DNA of 64,000 nt from Adiantum capillus-veneris (GCA_014529385.2 CM043966.1:95634087-95698086); one strand, 5' to 3'; counted from the first letter of the stretch, positions 13,280-24,854 are shown. Numbers and translations: made by a program. Notes: generated by a model not told the origin, from the sequence alone.

Positions 13280-13579
13280 ATGGTCTTAGGAAGCAACCAT
13301 TTGCACCATAAATCATCTCAAAAATCTTCGTGCAAGTCTATGTTTGCTATCGGCTCCTTGGAGACCATAGAAGAGCATGAAGATCACACAAATCCTTTCT
13401 CCCAAGCATCAACTCCCTGTTGCAATGGGGATCCCTCTCTAAACATGAAATGTGTGGGAGTGTTGATATCGCTATACCTATGCCACGATGTAGAGGCCCA
13501 AAAAAAACGGCAACAACTTATGTTTTTGCATTGCAAAGCTGAGATCTACCCAGCTTCTCCACAACAGTTTTTTTTTTAG
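13280..13579 (+). pseudogene. CRINKLY4-type kinase pseudogene, C-terminal tail
   Basis: This is the continuation of the kinase relic broken at 3332. The left side ends with codons for LPSEVV and the right side continues LGSNHLHHKSSQKSS, which matches the conserved CR4 tail around PTEVVLGS. The frame stays open for about 95 codons and ends with PASPQQFFF then a stop, close to the family's terminal PASP...F motif. That this tail is open while the kinase domain is broken may be chance or may mean the tail decayed more slowly. It overlaps nothing else. Confidence 0.88.
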
Positions 13580-14241
13580 CTCCAATTTTGAGTTGATCTC
13601 ATGTATTGTATACTGCAGTGGCAGGGAAGGCCCCGGTCTCTTCTATCCCTCTGTTTCTTTAAATATTTTATATGGCCTTTTAGTACCTATTTTTGGCCTA
13701 GATAAGGTCATAGTGAAGTGTGGAATGCTCGGCAGAAATTGTGAACATATAGCCTATCAATCAGTGTCGCTCGGCAATTTAATGATGGAAAAGTTCTTTT
13801 CTTCCAATCTTGTTAGAGTGGCATTGTCTCAACTATTTCTGCCTCATAGAAAAGATCATCATAAAGACTAAAATGCTTGCATTAATGTGGAATGTGGAAT
13901 ATTGGCACTCGTGGAAGCTCTTTGGCAAATCTTAATATGAATCAAAAGTCACACTTAGATTGATGTGCCCTTTTCAGTGGCAGGCCTTGTGATTTTATCA
14001 CATGCTAAACTTATAATCCACCTTAAATTTTATAAGATGTGAAGCCTCTAGGGTTGTGAGGTGCCTTTTTTGGGTCGATAGTTGTAGCTTGCAAGGTGCA
14101 CACGAGGGGGCCTACAGTAGCGCAAACCTCTCACATCACATGCTAGATTTAGAGCTCTCTAGGGAAAGGGTGAAGCTTAACGGGCTAGGATTGCCTCAGG
14201 AGAGAGACCCCAATAGACTCACCCAGGGCACTTGTTGAGAT
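13580..14241. other. Unassigned sequence after the kinase relic
   Basis: No gene is recognised. It may include the old 3' untranslated region of the kinase, but no polyadenylation boundary or target repeat can be fixed. Confidence 0.4.
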
Positions 14242-15530
14242 CCTCTACCCCCCTTTCTTTTTATGCACCCTAGGAGAGATCACCCTCCTACAGAAGGAAG
14301 CTTGGTGGCCAAGTTCTTCTTGCTTTGAGTTGTTGGTATGGTTGTTATGGATCGTTAGAGTGTGGTAGACATCCTTGGTTTGCGATTTAAGGAAATGTCT
14401 GTGCTCTTGGGCCAATGCCATCAAACTTGGAATCACATATAGGCAATAAGTAGTTGTCAAGCCCTTCTACAACTTTGTTAATCAACAGTCTTTCAGTCCC
14501 ACTGAGGTGGAATTAGGTAGCCAGCTGGTCTATTCCTTTCTAGCTCCCAGTGTTGATGTCCCAAAAATAGGCCAATCATTATATCCCTTTGTTTATTGAT
14601 CTTTCTAGCAAGTCTATTCCTTTCTAGCTCCCACTGTTGATGTCCCAAAAATAGGCCAGTCATTAGAGCCCTTTGTTTGTTGATCTTTCCAGCAATTTGT
14701 CTCCAAAATGGGTTTGATAAGATGCTTCTTTCTTTAAAGATCCAAGGGGACTGGTGAGTTATGGGTGTTTGGAAATAATTTGTTATTTCTCCCCACTCCA
14801 AAGCCTTTGCTGCTCTAGTACACATTCTTACTAGCTCATATGTTGTGCCGTGTAGTCTTAGGCTAATCCACCAAAGCAGACTGTCATGCACCTCTAAGTA
14901 CTTCCACTAGCCACCTTGAGAGAAGATTTTTTCCTTGTCAATCATGTCCTTTTTCATAATAGTGCGTGCCTTGCCTTGCTTTGTGATTGAGGTCACAAAT
15001 TTGGCACATTGGCCCTCTACATAAATAGCAGGGTTGAGGATCCCAATGTCACCTTGCTCCACTAGTCTTGTGTTACGAAATACGATTTGGCCTACTTCCA
15101 AGGTGTCCAGTCTTTGGTGTTATTTTCCATAATAATCTTTTCATTGGCTTCAAGAATTGTTCACATTTTCACTTCTCTAACTTGAGGAGAGGATCTGTGA
15201 AGGCTATGTATGGGAGCATAAATGAATTAATCACTTTCACCCTGCTCAAGAAGGGATGCAACACATACTCCCACCTTTGCATCTTCCTCCTTATATTATC
15301 TAAGATAGATCAAAATCTTTGCTTGTGTGTTACCTCAACCCCCCTAGGGGACACCCAAGTGATGGAAGATAATTCCTATGGATACTATCTCTCCGGTCCA
15401 CATAGATGGATCAAATGAGTCGTTATTTTAAAGTTAAATATCAATGACGATATGTAGTTTTTTTTTTTGCCAAACTCATGTTAGAAATGTACAAGGTAAC
15501 CTTCAAGCTCGTGTTGAGCCTTGAGGGATC
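14242..15530 (-). pseudogene. LINE fragment A: end of reverse transcriptase and linker
   Basis: Read on the minus strand from 15530 it shows the end of a non-LTR reverse transcriptase: a VPRGVEVTHKQRF block, INSFMLPYIAFTDPLLKLEK (about 15160-15240), LKPMKRLLWK and an ILNPAIYVEGQCAKFV block (about 15000-15060). It then has a linker containing EVHDSLLWW and NPFWRQIAGKIN, and the start of the zinc-finger domain region (DVYHTL). A 108-bp near-perfect tandem duplication lies inside the linker at about 14515-14690. The copy is broken by stops and truncated before the zinc-finger domain. Confidence 0.75.
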
Positions 15531-15589
15531 TCATGATAGACCGAGAATCTACATGTCCCTAGACAAAGGTGAACCACCACCCATGAACT

Positions 15590-16745
15590 CGTTAACACAT
15601 TTCAATCATAACGGCATCAGTTTCCCTTGTCCAATCATCATAGTTCTTCCTTTTACTAATGGAAACAATCACTTCCTTGCTTTCTTGTATAATCTCTATG
15701 AAGCTAGCTATTGGGAGGACATTCTCAAAAACCCGACAATTCTTGGCCTTCCAAGCTTGCTTAAAGTAATAGGATCTAACAATTTTCATATAGATAAGTA
15801 GCACTTTGCTTTTCATCACCTTCCCTGCTAAGCCACAGATTTATGAACACTCCTTGAAGTGAGGGAGGTCCTCGCTAGCCCTTTCACACTCCAAGTGTCT
15901 ATCTGAACCAATACCTTTGGCTAGAACCTTCATGCCTATTGCAAGGCCCCCAAAAGTACCTTCCATAAAAAGATCTTCATCACTTGTGGCCATTGTAGAC
16001 ACCAGATGTTTTTTTCTATCGGCACCCATCTTGAATTAGGCCATTGCTTTCCCCGCTACTTGTTAAGGAGGGAAAGCCAATCAATTGCAAACATCAAAGT
16101 GTGGTAAACACATTTGGTTTGTGGTTTAAGGGAATGTGTGCTCTTGGACTAGCACCAAGTTTCCACTCAATTTTGGACTCGCAAACAGACAAACAAAATC
16201 TATTAAGCCCTTCAACATCTCTGTTTATCAGCAGTTTCCACAAATTTGGCACATTGGGCCTGAGCATGAATAATAGGGTTAAGAATTCTAATATCATCTT
16301 GCTTCACTAGTGTCGTGATGGACTCCCATTTGGCCCACTACCAGTGCATTGAGTCTTTGGTGTTATTTTTCCACAAGAATCTTTTCATTGATTTCAATAA
16401 ATTTTCCCAATTGCGTTTAGCTAACTTGCGAAATAGACTAGAGAAACCTATGCAAGGGAGCACAAACAAATTCATCAATCTAGCCTCGTGCGGGAAGGGG
16501 AGTAGTGCATAATTCCACTTTTGCATATCTTGCTCCTTATCTTATCCAGTGACCCATAGGAATTTTTTCTTGGGTGTTACATCCACCCCCATTGGAACTC
16601 CCAGGTGCCAAAATATCTTTCCTTTTGACACTATCTCCCCAGTGCACATTGATGGTTGAATTAGTCGTTTTTTGAGAGTAAAAACAATCTTGATTTTTCA
16701 ATATTGCACTTTGACCTTGAGGCTATGGCAAACATATGCACAATC
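15590..16745 (-). pseudogene. LINE fragment B: end of reverse transcriptase and zf-RVT domain
   Basis: Same family and orientation as fragment A. From the right: LFVLPCIGFSSLFRKLAK and LKSMKRFLWK (about 16380-16460), an ILNPIIHAQAQCAKFV block (about 16245-16300), then KIFLWKV-like and GIGSDRHLE...SEDLPHFKECS (15841-16029). The last is the zinc-binding region found at the end of plant LINE polymerases. A C-terminal piece with NCRVFENVLPIASF follows at 15592-15819. The linker seen in fragments A and C is deleted. Several stops. Confidence 0.75.
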
Positions 16746-16924
16746 TTTAGAACATTCATTTTTTTTTTCCAAATTCACAATGGTGAGTGGATGTGTTGTA
16801 TTCTTCAAAATAAATCTCCAAAGTATTTCTTCTCATATGAGGGAAAGCTTTAAGGAAGAGAAACTAATGATATGTAGTCTTTTGTTTGTTCCAATCGCAC
16901 AAATTCCATGAAAATCAAAGAAAA

Positions 16925-17040
16925 CATCCTTATGAGCAAACAGGGTTGCCTGGACGCATTCAAACCCATGACCTAGGTCACGGAGGTAGATTAATCAACC
17001 AACCAAGGTAGCTCCTTTGGACAACCATAATGATGATCAT
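16925..17040 (-). repeat. Possible tRNA-derived SINE fragment
   Basis: On the minus strand, an A-box-like GAGCTACCTTGGTTGGTTGA is followed about 40 bases later by a B-box-like GGGTTTGAATGC. This is the spacing of a tRNA-type pol III promoter. There is no foldable tRNA acceptor stem and no clear target duplication, so SINE is an inference. Confidence 0.4.
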
Positions 17041-17044
17041 CATA

Positions 17045-18262
17045 TGTAGTCTTTTTTTATATAAATCTCACAGTATGTGAGAGGTTATATTAATAAGAAG
17101 AAAGTGTTACATCAACACCATGCTCAAATCAATCCATGGCCAAAAAAGTTCCACAAAAGATCATCTAAGGCTTGACATCAAGAGCTACCCTATTCCACTT
17201 ATCTAAATTATTGCTTTTTCCAATTCCAACAATAGTTTCCATGCTTTTGTGGATAATCTTTGAGAAGTTAGCTATCAAGAGATCATTCTCAAACACACAA
17301 TAGTTCCCAGCCTTCAAAATATGGTGGAAGAAGAAGAATCTAACAACGTGAATACATATAAGAAGTTCTTGGCTTTTCATCCCTTTCCCTCCTAGGAATA
17401 AATCATTCTTGAAAATCCATATCTTCCAAGTCCTTTAGGTCCATTTTCATATCTTACCTGCCAATCCTCTAACCCTTGACGAATCCTTGAAAAGGTGGGG
17501 CAAGTCCTCACTTGTTGTTCCATAGCGCAAGCACCTATCTGATCTGATACCACAAGCTAGGTTCTTGTTGCCTGTTGGCATGACCACCCATAGTACCTTC
17601 CATAGAAAAATCTTCATAGACAAGGGTAGATATGGCTTCCAAATGTTCTTTGTAGTCATAACTCACCAAGCCTTCAGCCATTTCTTACCCCAATGTTTGT
17701 TGAAGGGGGTGAACCAATCCGCCTTGTGCATAAGAGCGAGGTATATTCCCTTGGTGTGTGGTTTGAGGAAATAGCTACCATGTGGCCATCCCCATGCTTT
17801 CCGAGTCAAAATTGGGTTCACAAAGGGGCATTAAGAGATTGTGTAGCCTTTCTATAGCTCTATTAATTAGCAATCTCTGAGTGCCATCAAGGTGAAACTG
17901 AGCAACCAATTGGTTTGTCTCTTTCTACTTTAGGCTATTGACGTCCCACATAGGGTCAATTGATGGAGTCCTTTGTTATTCACCTTTGTGGAAATCTCTC
18001 TCCAATAAGGGTTCAAAAGTATGCTAGCAGCTTTAGAGAGCCACGAGGGCCAATGTGCTATGGAGTTTTGCAAGTGTCTGGTTAACTCTCCCCATGCCAG
18101 TTGTTGCATTTCTTTGTTGTATTTGCACATCAGCTCACCCATTGTGTCGCCCAATCTCAGACTGGTCCACTGAGGGGCTAGGAGTTTGTCATGAACCTCA
18201 ATCCCTTTTTACCACCCACCTTTAGAACAGATATTTGTTGTGTCCATCATATAGTTGGTCAT
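17045..18262 (-). pseudogene. LINE fragment C: linker, zf-RVT domain and 3' end
   Basis: Third member of the family. From the right: SKGGW...EVHDKLLAPQWTSLRLG (about 18165-18225), LAWGELTRHLQNS and NPYWREISTKVN (17930-18154), then MKIFLWKVLWVVMPTG, GIRSDRCLRYG and SEDLPHLF (17447-17659), the zinc-finger region, and CVFENDLLIANFSKIIHKS (17165-17380). The first Cys pair of the finger is partly lost. The end near 17050 has TTTATATAAAAAAAG on the minus strand, a plausible LINE 3' end. The upstream side is cut at 18262 by an LTR element. Confidence 0.75.
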
Positions 18263-19167
18263 TGTGGGACGGGTGTCTAACCTCACTCCTATCTTATTGC
18301 AGATTTAGCGAGAACCACAATTAAATTGTCAATCCATGGGACTAAGCTGACTTAATTAGTGCATAGAGGCTACAAGAGGTTGTCAATCTCTCGGAAAACA
18401 ACAAACAACTCGCATCTAACTCAAGCTACACTCAAGTGATTGAAATCACCAAAAGCCGATTGCTCATTGGCAAACAAATCACATCCGTTACAACATCAAA
18501 TGACATCCAAACATAACAAGTTTATAAGACCTAAGCACACATGCTTATGGTTTCAAATCCCACTTTAGGTCAAGTGCAAAATCACGATTATTAACAGTAG
18601 TGGATTTTTGACCTAGTCGTTTTTGACCCAGAATGCATCTAAATGCTTAGCAATGATGTCCCGATACCCCGCCTATGCTTAGTTTTTGATTTTGAAGTGT
18701 AAATTCCTACTTATAATGAAATTAGGCCGCGGGTCAACGACACCAAAAGCTACGAATATCGTGAAGTGTTTACGTCAATGCGTAGAGCTCTTTCCTGTAG
18801 TTGCAATACAACAAACGTGACTGCAATGTGACAGCCGGGGAGGGAGTATGAAGCACGAAAAGGAGAGAAGTGAGCTCCGTTAGCTCACACTGTGTATTTC
18901 ATTATCCAAAACTTTTAATTAACCTTACAAAAATTGGTTTTTATACCTTAGCCAAGGTTTTTGGTGGTCAAAACTAATAATTAGGGAGCTCTAATTAAAG
19001 ATAGGTAATGAAAGGTTGATACAATCTGGAAGCTTGTAGCCCCGGCTCATCAATTACAAGGTTTATCCAAAAAATAGGAGTTACAATATTCCCAATTTAT
19101 CAAAATAATAAGTGTTTTTACAATGGGAGCTCCGAAAAATGGTGTCCGAGTTAGCTTGCTGCTAACA
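18263..19167 (-). repeat. 3' LTR of a minus-strand element related to the 3333-13279 element
   Basis: On the minus strand it starts TGTTAGCAGCAAG at 19167 and ends GTCCCACA at 18263 (905 bp). It shares long blocks with the LTRs at 3333 and 12277, in the same order, such as the GTATAAAA box, the CATTGACGTAAAC region, the AATAATCGT segment and the final AGTGAGGTTAG. It is clearly more diverged from them than they are from each other. It interrupts LINE fragment C. Confidence 0.82.
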
Positions 19168-19181
19168 TTCTCCCCTCCTCA
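19168..19181 (-). other. Polypurine tract
   Basis: On the minus strand GGTGAGGAGGGGAGAA runs directly into the TGTTAGC start of the LTR. This shows the LTR is the 3' one of a minus-strand element. Confidence 0.75.
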
Positions 19182-19199
19182 CCTGTGTCATCCCTTGAC

Positions 19200-20729
19200 A
19201 CAGCTCTATGGGCTGAAATAGTCTTCAGGCTGACGGCTAACGAGGCGGTCTTTAAGTGCATTTAGAGCCTTTTCGTATCTGATCTTTCTCTCTTTATCTG
19301 GCACCTACAAGAACTGCATAGTGACTCTGTTTTTAAGCTCCACTGCGGAGTAGCCTTCAAATCGCGAAGTCAGGGTACTGATCATTGGCCCAAAAATCTT
19401 CATTCGCCAAGTGAAGAACCCTATGTAGAACACTTCCTCAAACGCCAAGATATTATGTGAAGGTAAGAACATACAGGCGTAGAAGCCATAGAGGACTTTT
19501 TTGGAAGGTTGGCCACTGAGATCGTAGCATAAAACTTTATTACCCTCGAGGAATGACATCCATGGGGTGCCTGCTTTCTCTGGCTCATGAAATACTTTGA
19601 TGTAGGGGAGTAGCATTTGGTAGATTTTATATAGCATCAAACATGATAGATACGGAAGAATTTTAAAGAATGCCATGGTGCTCGTCAGGTTTTCACCATG
19701 TATTCTTCTGTCAGTGATCTCTTTTCTGGAGCTAGCAATCTTGGGTAGTTCAGCCAGGTTGGCCGCTTCTTTGTTATTGCCTCATGTGCTTAGCAAGTCC
19801 TTACTCTTGGTACAGACAAAAAGTGGGATCCTTTTGAAGTGCCGCAGGTGCTCTTGTGAACAGAATCAATACGTTGGATTCTTGTTTAACCAGTTCAGCC
19901 TCCACTTTTGGTGGTCTTAATCTACGCCTTCTACTTGCATGTATTTGTAAAGCCTCTCTTTGACTTGAAGTAACTCCACCTTTCTCAAAGGATATGGCAG
20001 GGATTGTTGATGCCATTGGGCATTGATTTGATTGGGAGTGAGCTGGGTAACATTGACAGAGTGAAAAACTCTCAACTCCCAATCCATCACTGCTTTCCAC
20101 TGGTCATCCACCTCCTGGGTAATCGTCTCTTTCAGTGCATCTTCCTCAACTTTTGATAGTTGGACCATTGGCACTGTATCAACTTCTATTAATTTTACGT
20201 GGAATTCCTCCTCATTGCCACCTAGCCCTTTTGTTGGCTGTGTCTCCATCTCAGCGAAAGAAACTGTGGGAATATCTATCTGTGGCTGTTCTGACGTTCC
20301 TACTTCTTCTTGCATTTTTGGACGTCCATCTCTTAGCAGTAGCTGTTGACTCTTTTAACATCGACTATTTCTCTTAGCAGATCTTCTTCTTGTTGCACCC
20401 GCATTAAAGCCAGGCCTTTGCGTTGAGACTGCTCTAGCTTTAGCTTTAGCTCAAGGTCTTTGTTCTTTTTCTCTAATGCTTTGTACACTTCATCCGTCCC
20501 TTTGATCGAGGCTACTGCGGGATTTTCTCGTATTTGCCGCAAAAAAGGTGTCTGGTCATTTATTCTCTGCTCTAAGTATTGCAGGGAGGCGTTTGCTACA
20601 TCTAACTATACTTGAATCTTTTGAACTGACAGGGTTGTAGTTAGAAGTTTTTTTGTAACTTCTGTCAGCTATTCATCTTTGGCTTTGCAAGCATCTGACA
20701 ACTTCGTAAGTAGGTCACCTAACTCCTCC
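19200..20729 (-). pseudogene. ORF remnant of the minus-strand LTR element (coiled coil)
   Basis: Three frame-shifted pieces lie between the purine tract and the next element. Entering from 20729 there is a Glu/Lys/Leu-rich coiled coil (EALEKKNKDLELKLKLEQ type, about 20333-20700). Next is an acidic piece with a WKAVMDWELRVFHSVNV segment (19917-20315), then an aromatic-rich piece ending VELKNRVTMQFL (19305-19676). I recognise no family domain. Coiled-coil ORFs of this sort occur in LARD-type elements, but the function is unknown. The right end is cut at 20730 by the chromovirus LTR. Confidence 0.6.
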
Positions 20730-21123
20730 TCTTAATTACAATGGTGACTAGAGGTTGATTCCTTAATCATGGATTAATCTACGATTAAGAGAGACTAACA
20801 GCTTGCATAATTACTAATTAGATTAAGATTTATGCAATAGATCATGGATACGGAGAATTAGAGAGTATCTAATGAGTATTTTGACTACGAATATGCATAC
20901 TAGATGCGAATTAAGAGGATAATAGAGAGGGAATTACAACAAGCGTGAATTAAATAAAAAATTACCGAGGTTACGGCTGAATTCCTCTCGAAATTCTGAT
21001 GCAATGGACTCCTCGAGACGAGAAACGGGTAGCACTTTCCTCCTTAGCTCTTCTTCCAAAGACTATGTCCACCAGCAACACCTCCCCAAGTTATGTGTGT
21101 GTGTACTAAGTGTGTGTGTGAGC

Positions 21124-21154
<31 letters not shown>

Positions 21155-21821
21155 AGCACACTCTTATATAGGCTCTCCCAAGCTGAATATTGAACCAGGC
21201 TGCTAAATACATCTGAGGGAGTACTCACCTCATGCAAGGTAACTTAGTTACATGCTTATCAAGAGTCCAATTAACTTAGTCTAACTAACTCTCACTCTCT
21301 CTCTCAAGCATGGCAAGTCTCCCACAAGCCCCTAGAGGTGTGAGGGCGCCCCCTAGCTGTTAAAGCAAGCTCCCAGTGGCTTGGGATCTGTTCCCACACA
21401 GCCCCCGAGCCCCGATGCTCCCCGCATAGCCTTAGGAAATTTTGACTTTAGGCTAAAACGGGCGATATGAATTGGAATTTAATGTTGTAAATTGCTATAC
21501 TAAGCTCTAACTAAGGTGTAACTGTCCGAGTACCTGCCATATTTAGCAGCCCCCGGTGTCCGAAAATGCATTTTTTCAAATTTGGGGTACGGGTGCAGTT
21601 TTTCAAGACGGATAAAACTAGACGGGTCGGGTGATCAAAAACTTACTATTTTTGGAAATTTTTCACAAAAATTATTTTAATTCACTTTTGGAAGCTTTAT
21701 AACATTCTAAACATCATGCCACCGATCGAATTTGGAAAACTGTTAAAAGTAGTAACTTTTTCTATTATGTTTAGTCCATGGTACAATGGTGCTCTTTTTG
21801 GTCAGGGTCAGAGACCTTACA
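20730..21821 (-). repeat. Chromovirus 3' LTR
   Basis: On the minus strand it starts TGTAAGGTCTCTGACC at 21821 and matches 28661-29765 to position 20730. A TATATAAG box lies at about 21163-21170 and a long CA/TG microsatellite at 21094-21154. The similarity to the other LTR stops abruptly at TCTTAATTACAATGG (20730), without a canonical CA end. Confidence 0.85.
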
Positions 21822-21840
21822 ATCTCCCCAAGGTGAAAAA
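21822..21840 (-). other. Chromovirus polypurine tract
   Basis: On the minus strand CACCTTGGGGAGAT leads into the TGTAAGG start of the 3' LTR, directly after the chromodomain stop codon region. Confidence 0.8.
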
Positions 21841-21852
21841 TTTGAGATGTCC

Positions 21853-22035
21853 TCATCTCAAGAATGTTCTTCGATAGTCTTTTATGAGCGTTGGTTCGTC
21901 CTCCCAAGTTGCATCTTCTTCAGGGTAATCCTTCCACTTTACTAGATGCTTCGTGATTGTTCTATTGCGTAACTTCCTTTCCCTTGTTTCAAGTACATAG
22001 TCAGGTTGGAGCTCGAGAACTCCTTGTGCTGGCAT
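21853..22035 (-). pseudogene. Chromodomain at the integrase C-terminus
   Basis: The segment VLETRERKLRNRTITKHLVK followed by WKDYPEEDATWEDE is a canonical chromodomain, with the YLVKWKGY-like core and the paired aromatic residues. In chromoviruses it is thought to steer integration to heterochromatin. It is in the same frame as the integrase but cut off from it by one in-frame TAG (near 22038). Confidence 0.9.
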
Positions 22036-22041
22036 GACTAA

Positions 22042-23019
22042 CTAATCTGAGTCCAATAGTTGATCAGAACTAGGGATATAGGGTTTGAGTAAGCTGACGT
22101 GGAATACATCATGAACCTTTAAGTTTATAGGTAACTTTAGCTTGTAGGCCTGGTCACTCACAACTTTAACGATCTCGAATGGTCCACAATACCTTGGGCT
22201 TAGCTTCTTATATCTGCCTAGTGATAAGTTGCTTTTCTTCGGTCGGATTTGCAGAAAAACCTTATCTCCTTCTTTGAAAGTTCTTTCCGAACGGTTCTTA
22301 TCTGCATAGTGCTTCTGTCTATCCTGAGTGGCCTGAATGTCTTGGCGAATAGCTCTAGTCAGAGCTTCCATATCTTCTAACATCTTCCTAGAGGCTTCTA
22401 CTTTGATAGTGGGATCTGAGAAGTTCAGTGGTGCTAAACAGTCTTGTCCATAAAGAGATTTAAAGGGTGACATTCCAATGCTTCCGTGCTCGGAAGAATT
22501 ATAAGCATATTCTACCAAAGGAAGATATTGTAACCACTTCTTTGGCTCTTGCGAACAATAGGCCCTGAGAATGTTCTCAATGACTTGATTTACTCTTTCA
22601 GTCTGCTCATCTGTCTGCGGATGATACGCTGTGCTGAAGGCTAATTCTGACCCAATAGATTGGAAAAGAGAAGTCCAAAACTTTGATGTAAACTTGGCAT
22701 CTCTATCACTGATGATACGCTTGGGTAAACCATGTAACCTAAAAATTTTCTTGATGAATACTCGGCTAATATTTGAAGCAGTAAAGGTTGTCTTTACGGG
22801 TATTAGATGAGCCACTTTTGTGAGCATATCAACAACCACAAATATAGAGTCATAACCTCCTGTAGAAGGTAATCTTGTAACAAAGTCCATACTGATGCAT
22901 TCCCATTTCATCTGGGATATGTCAAGAGGTTGAAGTTGCCCTGGTAACTTGATTCTTTTGACTTTTATCCGTTGAAAAGAAAGACATTGCCTCACATAGC
23001 GAAGTATGTCTCCTTTCAT
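22042..23019 (-). pseudogene. Chromovirus integrase
   Basis: About 325 codons open. The zinc-binding region spans the join with the RNase H frame: the histidine pair is in EAHDSPTSGHPG just upstream, and the cysteine pair reads CLSF here, so the second Cys is lost. The three catalytic acids are present in VDMLTKVAH, SDRDAKF and DEQTERVNQ. A GPFEIVKVVSDQAYKLKLP segment follows and leads into VFHVSLLKPY. It is separated from the RNase H frame by one TGA (near 23022) that replaces a conserved Trp codon. Confidence 0.9.
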
Positions 23020-23025
23020 CCCGGA

Positions 23026-23544
23026 TCAAAAATAACTCCTCTTGACAGCATGAAGAGTCTTAGCATAACCTGGATGTCCTGATGTAGGGCTATCGTGTGC
23101 TTCATACAGAATAGTCTTCTTTAAAGCTGGGTCTCTGGGTACACAGAGTCTATGTCTATAGTAAAGACATCCTCCCATAAGAGAGTAATCTTTAGCTTCA
23201 AGCATCTTATTCTGCTGGACTAATGATACTATACGTTGGTATTCTGGATCTACCAAAGATGCTTCTTTAATTCTATCCCAAATAGGGTTATTTGGAATAG
23301 AGATAGCTCCGAGAAAAGATTTTTGGCTAAGTCCATCTGCAAGAGCATTTTCCTTCCCTGGTCTATACTTTATGTCAAGGTCATATTCCTGTAAGAGTTC
23401 TATCCATCGTCGTTGTCGCATATTGAGGATAGGTTGGGTAAAAATCCATTTTAAGCTCTTGTGGTCTGTAACTAGCTGAAACTTGCGTCCGAGAAGATAA
23501 TATCTCCATAACTTTAGCACATGTATAACCGCTAAAAGTTCCAA
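23026..23544 (-). pseudogene. Chromovirus RNase H and spacer to integrase
   Basis: ELLAVIHVLKLWRYYLLGRK and DHKSLKWIF mark the Ty3-type RNase H, followed by IKYRPGKENALADGLSQK. The DHKSL and the N-A-D-x-L-S acid are kept. It shares its frame with the end of the RT and is cut from it by a TGA (near 23565) where a CGA arginine codon is expected. Confidence 0.88.
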
Positions 23545-23583
23545 ATCGTGAGTAGGATAATTCTTCTCATGATCCCTCAGCTT

Positions 23584-24775
23584 TCATGAAGTATACGCCA
23601 CCGATCTTCCTTCTTGAGTAAGAACTCCGCCTAGAGCAAATTTGCTAGCATCGGTCGCTACTTCAAATTCCTTACTAAAATCTGGAAGCTTTAAGATAGG
23701 AGCTGAGACCAAGAATTCTTTTAGCTTAGCAAAACTAGACTCGTGCTCGGTCTTCCATTCGATTCTCATTACTTTCTTCAGGAGTTCCGTCAAAGGTGCA
23801 GCAATACGTGCATAGTCCTTGACAAAAATCCTGTACCATCCCGTTATCCCAAGAAATCCTCTTACTTCGCTGACGGTGGATGGTTGAGGCCAATCAATGA
23901 TATCCTTGAATTTATTTGGGTCCACTGAAATCCCTTCGGCCGATATAACAAATCCAAGATAATTGACCTTTGGTGAGCAGAAGGTACACTTGATCGCTTT
24001 AGCGTAAAGTTGGTGTTCTAGAAGAGGATCAAGTACTTTGCGAACATTTTTCATGATCTGCCTCGTTCTTAAAATATATCAGAATGTCATCAAAGAAAAC
24101 CAAGACAAAATCGTCCAGATAAGGTCTGAAAATATCCTGCATAAGTCGTTTCAAGTTTGCAAGAGCATTTGTTAGACCAAAAGACATTACTGTGAACTTG
24201 TAGTGTCCATACCTAGTGTTGAAAGCTGTCTTTGGAATGTCTGATTCGTTGATCCTGATTTGGTAATATCCTGACCTTAGATCAATCTTTGTAAACATTT
24301 TGGTGCCATGGAGTCTGTCCAAGAGTTCGTCAATCCTTGTAATTGGATACTTGTTCTTGACTGTTACCTGGTTCAGTCCACGGTAATCTATGCATAGCCT
24401 TAAGGTCCCATCCTTCTTCTTCTGAAAAAGAACTGATGCACCTCAAGGATAAGTACTGGGTCGAATGAATCCTTGTTCAATGAGTTGCCTAAGTTGTTCC
24501 TTGAGTTCCATGGCCTCTAGAAGTGACATTTTATAAGGTCGCTTTGAGATAGGTTCACATCCAAGGATAGTCTCAATCTCATGATCTACCTCTCTATGTG
24601 GTGGAAGATTCGTAAGGTCTTCAGGGAATACATCATCATACTCCCTCAACCAGTTTGGTCGAAGTGTGGTATCTGATTGGTCTACCTTGTTGATCTTTAC
24701 CGCATAAATTTGCTGCCCCTTTCTCAGTCCCTTCAAAAGTTTGCTGGCCTTAACTAGAGTAGCCCTAGGTCTCAC
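23584..24775 (-). pseudogene. Chromovirus reverse transcriptase
   Basis: Three pieces. At 24443-24775: LREYDDVFPEDLTNLPPHRE and PYKMSLLEAMELKEQL. At 24029-24440: [33 protein letters not shown] and the active-site box, which reads [10 protein letters not shown], so the usual Y/V-x-D-D is F-F-D-D. At 23584-24054: the thumb and start of RNase H (DWPQPSTVSEVRGFLGITGW, GGVLTQEGR). A stop lies near 24440 and a frameshift near 24050. Not functional as it stands. Confidence 0.9.
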
Positions 24776-24854
24776 ATTTTCCCCCTGGATTTAAGAATTC
24801 ATTACCCAAGTTATCTGTAAAGGTAAATTTCCCTTGTGCACAATGGATGTGGGC

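Noticed and set aside
16925-17040. A tRNA gene
   Set aside because: A- and B-box-like motifs are present but there is no acceptor stem, anticodon arm or complete cloverleaf.
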